The notes beneath the pieces were generated by a model. The model saw only the letters and a program-made list of their open reading frames with translations, ran no database searches and had not been told where the DNA came from. DNA of 64,000 bases, taken from contig CM065690.1 in assembly GCA_017654935.2 (NCBI GenBank), forward strand, positions 38,730,346-38,794,345, written 5' to 3'. Each line of letters opens with the position of its first letter. The first letter of the stretch is position 1. This stretch comes from Phymorhynchus buccinoides. Taxonomy: Eukaryota; Mollusca; Gastropoda; Neogastropoda; Raphitomidae. Shown here piece after piece: positions 1 through 9,300 of this stretch. Position numbers and translations under genes: made by a program.

Positions 1-530
1 ATGCATTCTGGCCTTTGAATCACGAGCAGACGACACATAACACGAAAGTGACATTTTCCCATTCTATCTTCTACTTCTAGACGCGCTGAAAACAATCCGA
101 GCTGCGTAAGGGATGGTGAGCGAAACCACCATCGCAAATTGTTTCAGGCACGCCGGTTTCAAAGAAGATTCGAATTCTCTTTCAGAGACAGAAACAGACA
201 GCCAAACCAACGACCTTGATGCAGACTTGTCATCTGCTCTCAAGTCTGCATTTGACAGTTTCAGAAACGCTTGGCTTGTCGGAAGTTGCCCAGCCTACTG
301 TGAATGAATACATCACGATAGATGGAAATCTGCAAACAACAACAGAAATGACAGTGGCCGATATTGCGAGTTTCCTACGCGCTGATGACATTGACAATGA
401 TGATGACGAAGAGGAAAAAGAAAAAGAAGAAGAAGAAGAAATCAAACCGCCATCGATCGAGAACGCTCGCGCTGCCTTAAAAACACTTCAGCACTTCGTC
501 ATGACTCACCCGGAAAGCCAGCAGCAAAAT
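1..530 (+). pseudogene. Decayed Tigger/pogo-type transposase, C-terminal part
   Basis: From about base 80 the plus strand encodes LDALKTIRAA, a stop, then VSETTIANCFRHAGF. This is the typical passage following the DDE catalytic domain of Tigger/pogo transposases (established family knowledge). The frame breaks near 250. A second frame (216-540) continues with an acidic stretch and ends in ENARAALKTLQHFV, which resembles the usual transposase C-terminus. The stop codon and frameshift make it non-functional. The catalytic domain, if present, lies left of the window. The sequence runs directly into the transposon 3' terminus, so this is a relic of a whole element and not a host gene. Confidence 0.75.
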
Positions 531-650
531 TTAACACAAAATTCAGATTTTGTTACTCAATTTTCTTGCTGTGTTATCAGTCATATTATAAGACGCAGGA
601 GTCTAAGTCTGGGGAAAAAGTATCGACTTATAGTCTGTAAAATACGGTAC
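528..650 (+). mobile_element. 3' terminal region of the Tigger/pogo relic (MITE parent)
   Basis: The segment contains TTAACACAAAATTCAGATTT, TCATATTATAAG and ends TAGTCTGTAAAATACGG followed by TA. The same blocks in the same order occur in the short elements at 5579-5753 and 37148-37303, so this terminus identifies their probable parent. The TA at the edge fits the TA target of Tc1/mariner/pogo elements. Confidence 0.7.
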
Positions 651-730
651 TTCACTGTATAATTCTTGAATAGTGGAGACATGAATGTCATATCAGAGTG
701 TGATAGATCGAATTTATCAGTGTTTTCTAG

Positions 731-1519
731 AGAGGTACATGGACGACCAGATGAACATCCAACTACTGGAGCAGCAGGTGGCAGCGATTGATCTATATTT
801 GCTCAGTGACAACTCTACAGAGAACCGGTGGGCAGCATTGGAGCAACTGAAGTTAGACTTCAGCCTCGGGCTTCTCATGGGGACAGATTTTGGTTCGGAC
901 ATAGGCGTGGACACTCCAAGCACCTGGTTGGTCAGGTACACCAAAGATCTTCCTCCACAGATGATTCCAGATGATATCGACTTGGACCAGATCTTCTTGT
1001 CCATCGCTTACGATGGAGGCTTCTCTGACACAAGACCGTCAGATCTTCCTCCACAGATGATATCGACTTGGACCAGATCTTCTTGTCCATCGCTTACGAT
1101 GGAGGCTTCTCTGACACAAGACCGTCAGATCTTCCTCCACAGATGATATCGACTTGGACCAGATCTTCTTGTCCATCGCTTACGATGGAGGCTTCTCTGA
1201 CACAAGACCGTCAGATCTTCCTCCACAGATGATTCCAGATGATATCGACTTGGACCAGATCTTTTTGTCCATCGCTTACGATGGAGGCTTCTCTGACACA
1301 AGACCGTCAGATCTTCCTCCAAAGATGATTCCAGATGATATCGACTTGGACCAGATCTTTTTGTTCATCGCTTACGATGGAGGTTTCTCTGACACAAGAC
1401 CGTCAGTGGCGGTCGCTGCTGTTGTGATGTTTCTGCTGGGAGAGGAGGCAGCGGAGAATCATGTATGTGACCTCTATGACTCCCTCTACAGGCTGCACGC
1501 TCTCTTGGGCCAAGAATGA
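731..1519 (+). pseudogene. Coding-like segment of unidentified protein, disrupted by tandem repeats
   Basis: After an acceptor-like TGTTTTCTAG at 721-730, an open frame encodes RYMDDQMNIQLLEQQ through WLVRYTKDLPPQ with codon use that looks protein-coding. It then enters five tandem units (from 946, 1042, 1128, 1214 and 1310) of 96, 86, 86, 96 and 96 bp encoding variants of DDIDLDQIFLSIAYDGGF. The two 86-bp units lack 10 bp between GATGAT repeats and break the frame. After the array the frame runs SVAVAAVVMFLLGEEAAENH to LHALLGQE and a stop at 1519. Collapsing the array to a single 96-bp unit would leave an uninterrupted frame, so this is probably a terminal exon whose middle was amplified. 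I do not recognise the protein. It could be a pseudogene or a misassembled exon. Confidence 0.45.
946..1405 (+). repeat. Tandem array, 5 units of 96/86 bp
   Basis: Units begin with GATCTTCCTCC at 946, 1042, 1128, 1214 and 1310. Units 2 and 3 are 86 bp because one of two GATGAT motifs and the bases between are missing, a likely slippage deletion. The unit is 32 codons long when intact, so it was probably amplified from coding sequence. Confidence 0.9.
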
Positions 1520-1793
1520 CTTGACCATTGACAACACTGTGGATAGAGTACCATTTTCCAAATTGGATTCATGGCAGCAAATATGAAACCCTCTACCAGC
1601 TTCGTGTTCTCTTGGGCCAAGAGTGACTTGATCATTGACAACACCGTGGATAGAATACCACTTTCCAAATTGGATTCATGGCAGCAGTTATGAAACCCTC
1701 TACCAGCTTCGTGTTCTCTTGGGCCAAGAATGACTTGATCATTGACAACACCGTGGATAGAATACCACTTTCCAAATTGGATTTGGAGCAGCA
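1482..1793 (+). repeat. Tandem array, 3 units of about 107 bp
   Basis: Units start at 1482, 1589 and 1696 with CCTCTACMRGCTKC. Each contains CTCTTGGGCCAAGARTGA, so the last codons and stop region of the preceding frame plus following UTR are present three times. The third unit diverges at its end (GATTTGGAGCAGCAACTAAG). Confidence 0.9.
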
Positions 1794-1800
1794 ACTAAGA

Positions 1801-2344
1801 TTTCATATTTTTCTTAGTCTTAGATATCTTTTAGAATATTTAATGTTACTCTGGCCCAACGATGGCCTGTGATATACTTTGATGAATTGATGGGAAATAT
1901 TTTGATGTTTTTAATGTGTTTGTGTGTGAGAGGGGGGGGGGGGGCAATAGCCAGTATTACTTTCATGATCCAATGAGACAGGCTTATTTTGTATGATGTG
2001 TGCAGCTTACATTTGTGTGTGCGTGCACGCGCCCGTGTGTATGTATGTGCGTGCTTCCAAACATGGATGTGAGAGGGAATATTAATTCCTCATTATTTTC
2101 ACAACTGTCATCTCTCTCTCTCTCCTTCTCTCTCGCCGTCTCTCTTTCTAAACAAAAAAAAGGGAAATAACTCGCTTTGTGGCGATGTTCATTTTCTATG
2201 CAATGAAAGAAAGAGAATTATTCCAACTGTCAAAAAGGTCTCAGTTGTTAAAAACAAAATGCATGCTTTAATTTGTTTCTTTTTAAAAAAACATGTTTTC
2301 ATGAATATGCTATGTTCGCGCATATATTGCAAACATGAGAATGC

Positions 2345-2378
<34 letters not shown>

Positions 2379-3645
2379 GGGAGATATATTTAAATTGTTT
2401 TGGCCTCCTTGCAGATAGGTCGGTGGCCTTTGCAATTAAATTTTTTTTTCAAATTGTTCTCTCTTGAGTCTTTCTCTCGGCTGTTTTTCTCCCAGATCTC
2501 TCCCTTTCTGTCTTTGCCTTCCTTCTGCTTCCGCTTTTCTTGTTGCTGTTGATCGGATTCATGTGTGATGTGTGTGCGTATGTGTGAAAGAGATTATGTG
2601 AATACATTTTATTTTAATTTGTTTACATTATCTATAATATATTGCGCTAAGAATTCGACGAGGGACACCTACAAACTCAAGTACCGCGTAAATGTCGGAC
2701 TTTTGCTCGCGATGCAGGTGAAGATACACACTTCATCTATTTATTCCGCTATGTCAGATTAAAAAATTTGCTTTGGAAAGTTGATTTTGAAGGCAAAATA
2801 TATGAAATTTCATCAAAAATTTGGGTCGTCTGTTTCGCCCGAAAATTTCCGAAGATACCTTGGAAAACACGAAGTTTGCCAAAGTTATTCAAGTTGGCTA
2901 TACAGAGACCGTCAACTTTACTGCAATCTGTAAACTTAATCATCTTTTTTTCTCTCCGTGGTAATGGTTATTTGAATGAATGAAAAAACACCACTTTGAC
3001 TATCAAAGGCAATATCATAATGCAGATTGCTAAAATCCGTCGTAAAACTGGTGAATTAAACTGTCTAATTTTGAGTTGACGATCTGTTTGAAGCCAGGTG
3101 TTCGGGCACCTAGGAATGGGCGTTGAGTCTGTTTTATGCTGTTGAACATGAAGCTACCTTCGGAAAACACGAAGATTGCCGAAGTTATTCAGGTCACATT
3201 TCAAGTTTGCTATATTCAATAATGTACATCTAGCCAGTTCTTCTTCTTCTTCTTCTTCGGACAGGTTCCTATCAATTATGAACGCAGATGCTTCATGCTG
3301 CTGTGCGGAGCACGGGTTTATCTAGTATCTATTTATTACTTGTCAGTTTTAAACCTGTGAGTACGGTGAAAACGAGTATATCTTAATTTGCTTTTCTGAA
3401 CGCGGTTCTTCTAATGTATGCGCGTATGTGCATGCATGTGTGTGTATGTGTGTGTTAGTCTACTTTTGAATGTTTGTGAAACTTGTATGCACCTACTATG
3501 TATACTTTACATTTGCGTTCATTGTTGAATGTGAAATTTGTTTATGCAAATTGAAAATTGATCTTTTTTTTTATTTTTATGTAATCTGATTGCAAATTGT
3601 TATTTCATGATGTATATGTATTTTATCTATATTTAGCTAAATATG

Positions 3646-3684
<39 letters not shown>

Positions 3685-3960
3685 CAATGTGTGTGGGAGT
3701 GGGGGTGGGGGGGGGGGGCAGTATGTCTGTGGATGTATATAAGGGGTTGTTAGTACAATGAAAGAGTATCATGTATACATGTGTCTTGCTAAGAGTAAAC
3801 ATTTGAAATGATTTCTTAAAAATTGATATTCAAAGATCAACATGCATCAAATACATGGTCCAAAGTATTATTTCAGGCAAAAAAATGTAAATAATGAAAA
3901 TATCAACTTATTAATTTTCAATACTGAAATTTCCTAGCTTTACATTCATATTCAGAAACC
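1801..3960. other. Non-coding stretch, low-complexity, no gene seen
   Basis: AT-rich sequence with short GT/GC alternating tracts (about 2010-2060, 2343-2380), a G run at 1931-1944, a CT-rich patch (2110-2145) and a (GT)n at 3652-3682 followed by G-rich sequence. Blocks near 2862-2895 and 3150-3190 share ACACGAAG..TGCCGAAGTTATTCA and look like degenerate copies of one repeat. I see no exon. Confidence 0.6.
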
Positions 3961-4188
3961 AGTTCACAACCACTCACAAATCATTAGCATCATGAAACTG
4001 CTTGTGTATAGATTAAAACCATAACCCAATTCACAACCACTCACAAATCATTAACATCATGAAACTGCTTGTGTATAGATTAAAACCATAACCTAGTTCA
4101 CAACCACCCCCAAATCATTAACATCATGAAACTGCTTGTGAATAGATTAAAACCATAACCCAATTCACAGCCACTCACAAATCATTAA

Positions 4189-4953
4189 CTCACTCTATGC
4201 TGGCCGAATGTTTCCCTTCACAACCGCTCAACACTAGCCGGGTTTACATTCATTACATCCAAATTATTTTTAACAGAATGCTTAACGGTACAGTTTTGAA
4301 AATTTGTGGCATTATTTATAATAATAAAAGTTAACGTCTGTTAAAGTTCCAAAGTAAAAATTTTCATTACTGGCCAATTAATGTTTAAAAAAAAATTAAT
4401 GACAAAGAAGACAAAGAGGGGGGTAGTGTCTCGCTTTCATTCATTGCTGTTCTTTAATTAAATAGGCTAGAAGTCATTTCATCGGTTGAAAACTATTAAC
4501 CCTCTTGCATTTATTCCGCCCCAAACCGCCCAGCCGGAAGTTGCCTCTGTGTATTCAAGCCGCCCGTAGCTTGCCCCCACTCTGAGACCCCCTCTGATGG
4601 CATTTTGCATCATGCACCAAGTTCTGGTTTGTTATGCACACACTATGAAGAGGCTTATCACTTGAAATGATGTGATAGTAACCGTATATGGCACTCTGTG
4701 CGCTTCAGAAGACAGATGTTCCCGAAAATGTATGAAGGAATCTGAACACTAGAAGAAGTTTTGTCAGAAACAAAGGCGAACGCAAGAGGGTTAAGGGACT
4801 GTAGAGGAATACTTTTATACCACTTTGAACTGCGCATGACTGTTGACCTATGAACTATGAATTTTTTAAGTTCACCTGCGATATCCCGTTAGCTTAGTAA
4901 CAAAGCGTTGTGCGCATGTCCTGCGATCTCGTCGCAGGTTAGCACGGAAAGAG
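4189..4953. mobile_element. TTAA-flanked element inserted into the 67-bp array
   Basis: The insert is flanked by TTAA on both sides (4185-4188 and 4954-4957) and sits in the middle of a minisatellite unit, so its limits are clear. Ends are imperfect inverted repeats: CTCACTCTATGCTGGCC on the left, GGTTAGCACGGAAAGAG on the right. TTAA targets are typical of piggyBac and Kolobok elements. No transposase is seen. Confidence 0.65.
4500..4790. mobile_element. Nested TTAA-flanked MITE
   Basis: Inside the previous insert. The left end CCCTCTTGCATTTATTCCGCC and right end GGCGAACGCAAGAGGG are inverted repeats (core CCCTCTTGC/GCAAGAGGG) flanked by TTAA at 4496-4499 and 4791-4794. About 291 bp, non-coding. 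Confidence 0.65.
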
Positions 4954-5578
4954 TTAATATCATGAAACTGCTTGTGTATAGATTAAAACCATAACCCAAT
5001 TCACAACCACTCACAAATCATTAACATCATGAAACTACTTGTGTATAGATTAAAACCATAACCCAATTCACAACCACCCCCAAATCATTAACATCATGAA
5101 ACTACTTGTGTATAGATTAAAACCATAACCCAATTCACAACCACTCACAAATCATTATTATCATGAAACTGCTTGTGTATAGATTAAAACCATAACCCAA
5201 TTCACAACCACTCACAAATCATTAACATCATGAAACTGCTTGTGCATAGATTAAAACAGGTTAAAAAAAAATCCAATTTTTGTGCAAGCATTCTGTGATT
5301 CATATACTACATCAGTACATGTAGTTAACCCCTTGACTGACAGAGAAAATTAAATTAAAAAAATAATTGGGCAAATCATGCCATAAAAAAAGACAACTGA
5401 TACAGAGCCAATCTGGCAAAATGGTCTGGGGATATAACTCTCTTGACTGTGTTAGAGCAAAAACCAGCATATCAGGGTTATTCCTCTTCATCTGATGACA
5501 TCATCAGTGATGTCATCAGAACAGTATGCAATACGTTGGTGGCAGCCAAGGGGATAAAATGAAGAGGGAAAAAAAAGT

Positions 5579-5753
5579 TACTGTATTTTATTGACTATAA
5601 GGCAATACTTTTTTCCTAGACCGAGACTCCTGTGCCTTATAATGTGACTGATAATAATTATAGTAAGAAACTATATTAACAAAATCTGAGTTTTGTGTAA
5701 AATTTGGGGGGTGCACCTTATAAGGTGCGCCTTGTAGTCCGTAAAATACGGTA
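5579..5753. mobile_element. TA-flanked MITE derived from the Tigger/pogo family
   Basis: Left TA then CTGTATTTTATTGACTATAAGG. Right end CCTTGTAGTCCGTAAAATACGG then TA. The interior contains TTTTGTGTAAAATTTGGGG, matching the 528-650 terminus in inverse orientation. Related copies: 37148-37303 (well preserved), about 25910-26043, 34100-34200 and 34800-34900 (degenerate). Confidence 0.75.
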
Positions 5754-5803
5754 CCAAGCAAAAAATGAAGGGTAATCAAAGAATGTATTAAGAGTTACAA
5801 AAG

Positions 5804-6376
5804 CAGACCTGTTTACCCTTAAAATGAACCTGGAATTTGCCACAGAAAAACCTGGAATTTGAGAGAAAAAAACAGAATTCACATCGGTACATGACTCGCG
5901 ATAAAACACTGATTTAAAAGGTATGCCGCCATGCGAAATTTTGAAGTCCACATTGCAGTGCTTGCTCATCTCCCAAACGTGAACTTGTTATTCTTGGCAC
6001 TTTCAAATACTTTTGAGAAAACTTCTGCTTCACTTTTGGCCGTTTCACCCTATCACTGCTGTCATTTGTAGAAGATTTCTGCCTGCGGTTGACTTGCCTG
6101 ACTCAGAACTCCAAGGTTTGGCGCAAAACTACAATCTCTGCCAACAAGAAATACTATCATTGGTTGAGGAGGGTCCACGGACCAATGAAAAATCGCGTCT
6201 CAGAACTCCAAGGTTTCGGTCAAGCTTTGCGTCTTTTCATACAAACGGAAACAAATAATAGACGTTTTTTCGAAATCCCGGGATTTTCAGCGTTCACCCG
6301 GAATTTATTATTTTACCCAGAATTTTTGCAAATTTCCGGTATAATTCCGGCAAAACTGGGAGGGTAAAGAGGTCTG
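5804..6376. mobile_element. Non-autonomous DNA transposon, 6-bp TSD CAAAAG
   Basis: The element starts CAGACCTGTTTACCC and ends GGGTAAAGAGGTCTG. CAAAAG is present immediately outside both ends (5798-5803, 6377-6382). The interior has copies of ACCTGGAATTT/CCCGGAATTT and no intact ORF. The 6-bp duplication and CAG..CTG termini suggest a hAT6-like group (inference). Its right end lies 19 bp from the URB1 donor at 6395. Confidence 0.7.
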
Positions 6377-6395
6377 CAAAAGCACCCCATCTTAC

Positions 6396-9300
6396 CAGCA
6401 TGGAGGTGGTCTTGTTTAGATTCTGCAGCGACAGGACCATCAAACCCCTCCACCGAAGACAGCTTGTTCACCAGGTTCAGCAGCACCTGGCTGTTGGGAA
6501 GAGCCTGACAAAACAAGGTGTGCAAGACAAGCATCATACACACTGCACAAAACAAGGTTCAAACTGAGACTGAAACAAAAGCTACCAAAATAGAGTACTG
6601 ACGAGTCTGTGCGTTGGCTGGGTCAGTGCGTACCCCCCCTTGAAATCACGTCATGCTTGCGTCATTTTGTCCAATGACGCTTACTTCTTCCGGCTACCAT
6701 TGTTCCATCGAAAGAGACCAACTTTCATGGAGTTAGAAGGTAAGATGTGAATCTACTCATTTTACTGATAGTTTCCTTTACGCACTTGGTGAGGGGTGAA
6801 AGTTGCTACAGTTACATATAAGTGTATATAGATAAAAATGTAGCACCCATATGTAGGGTGCGCACTGACCCACACTGGTACGCAATAACCAATTTGTCAG
6901 TCTTCAGAAATCCTTTTGCTTCCAGAAAACGGTTTTAATTACAAAGCAGAGCGTTGATACAGTGGAAGCAGATCATGCTCACCAATGCACTCTCACAGAC
7001 ACACACGCATCTAATCCATTCTAACTTCAAACATAAACGCATCCACATAATACTCACTTTGGATATAAAGCCTTCGATGCCCAGGGTGAGAGGTGCCTGG
7101 CTGCCCACTTTCTCCTTGCTGATGCGATAGAAGTGCTGACCTTTAGTGACGATCGTTTCCAACCCTTCAAGACAGTGGTGACGCACTGGAGCACTGGCAC
7201 TCTGGACACAACAACAGTACCGCACTTTTATGGAGTTTTCTTCTTCTTCTTCATTGATAGACAGACAGTCTCCTGTCATACGGGCGCTGGGCGCAGATGC
7301 GTCATGCTGCCGTCATGTGCCTAACTAAGAAAGTTTGGCCCAGCATGTCTTATCTTTGGCTGGAGAAAGTCTTTGTAAGAGTTTCTAAAAGTAAAACAAA
7401 GGCACAAGAATGGACCAGTATGGCAGAAAGATAGCAGATGACAGTATTGAGTAAGCAAAGGGAAAAGGCAGAGTGACAGGTAAGAGGAAGAGCAAAGCAC
7501 AGAACTTCCAGAAGGTGGGGGACCTTTTTTTATTAATTTTTTTATTAGCTAATCCAGACACTTTACTTTCATTGTTCATAACAACACACGCACTGACATT
7601 ACTAATCCAGACACTTTACTTTCATTGCTCATAACAAAGGTGGGGGAACTATTTGTACAAAAGACCCATTCACACATTTCACTGTCTAGCCCTTTTTACA
7701 CTCATCCATTTCAATTGCACCCCTTCCACTGTACACCCTCTTAAGGTGCACCCCTTTTGCCTTTACATGCACCTCTTTTACAGCCCACCCTTCTTCACTT
7801 GACACATTCACCCCTTTCACTGTAAAGCCGTTCACATGCACTAATTTCATTGCACAGCCCTTTCAGTTTTACCGTACATCATCACAACATCCACCCTTTT
7901 CACACATTTTATATGCACCCCCTTATTGTTCATCCCTCTCCACATTCAACAAGCTTCTACCATCCACCCCCTGTTCTCTGCCCCCTCCCCTCCACACGCC
8001 CTGATTTACCTTCATCCCTCTCCACATTCAACAAGCTCTCCCCCTCCCCTCCACCCCCCCCCCCCCCCCTGTAATGAGCCTGATTTACCTTCATCCCTCT
8101 CCACATTCAACAAGCTTTTACCATCCACCCCCTGTTCTCTGCCCCCTCTCCCCATCCCCTCCACACACCCTGTAATGAACCTGATTTACCTTCATCCCTC
8201 TCCACATTCAAGCTTTTATCATCCACCCCCTGTTCTCTGCCCCACCCCCTCCACCCCCACCCCCCCCTGTAATGAGCCCGATTTACCTTCATCCCTCTCC
8301 ACATTCAACAAGCATTTACCCCCCCCCCCCCCCCCCCCCCCCTCCCCTGTAATGAGCCTGATTTACCTTCACCCCTCTCCACATTCAACAAGCTTTTACC
8401 ATCCACCCCCTGTTCTCTGCCCCCTCTCCCCATCCCCTCCACCCCCCTGTAATGAGCCTGATTTACCTTCAGCCCTTCTTTCAGGGAGCTGACGACTGAG
8501 TCAGGAGGAAAGAGAAATTCCACCATCCTCGATGCCCCTTCATCCGTCATCAGGTTCATGGTGTCTGTCACGTCAGCCGGCCACTCGTGGTTCTCCACAA
8601 TCTACACCAAGCAGTGGTCTCACAATCAGCAGCTCCCTTTCATTTACACACTCTTTGACCATTTCTAACACCACCATCATTTCCTTCTTATTTAAGCCTT
8701 AGGTAGGTATTAGCCAGGACCAATAGCTCATTGCATAAGTCTACCAACTTAACCAACATTGACCCTGAGGCCTGGTCAGCTCTTGGGCGTGGGTTCAATT
8801 CCCGGCAGCAGAGGGGCACCCAGAGTCATGACCTGGGTGTGGCCTGGCCCCCTTAGAGTGTAAGGAATTCAGGACCAAAACGCTTGATTGAGGGGGGCTT
8901 CTTCTCTGAAGACCCTCCGTTCTCCATAAAGTTTCTTTTCACAGCCTTCACTCGCCTTGGCATGAGGCTATGTCAGACCAGTTGATATAAGCTAGAACAC
9001 CAAGGCTACATCAAAATGTTATGTTCTGCATGGTTGTGCGGGGATCGTCTTAAGCCATGACAAGCTCCTAGCATAACATAATCAGTCTAAAATCCTCCGA
9101 AGTCGGAGTGTGGCTGTGCATGTGGTGGGGTAATCAAAAACGGTCACACACGTAATGTTCTCATCCCTAACTGGTGCATTTGTACCATAGTGTTCAAGTG
9201 CTTCGGCTGTTGGGATGATCCCTGGAGTCTCTAAGCCAGGTAAGACAACAACAAACAAACAAACAGCCTTCACTCTTCTAGTGCAAAGTATTTTCTGTTC

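Larger units (their letters stand above)
3965..5262 (+). repeat. 67-bp minisatellite, interrupted
   Basis: Units starting with CACAACCACTC recur every 67 bp at 3965, 4032, 4099 and 4166. The array stops inside the fourth unit at 4185 and resumes at about 4957, running to about 5262. Each unit contains ATCATGAAACTGCTTGTG and TAGATTAAAACCATAACC. There are roughly 8.5 units in total. There are no unique spacers, so it is a minisatellite and not a CRISPR array. Confidence 0.9.

Noticed and set aside
3965..5262. CRISPR-like regular array (also 39435-39962 and 7930-8466)
   Set aside because: Repeats are contiguous without unique spacers, the host is an intron-rich animal, and no cas-like genes exist. 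They are minisatellites.
7850..8492. Proline-rich protein of 188 codons
   Set aside because: Arises from the C-rich minisatellite downstream of URB1 exon 9.
8780..8810. tRNA gene suggested by GGGTTCAATTCCCGG
   Set aside because: No cloverleaf could be drawn. Box A and box B-like words belong to a SINE with dispersed copies.
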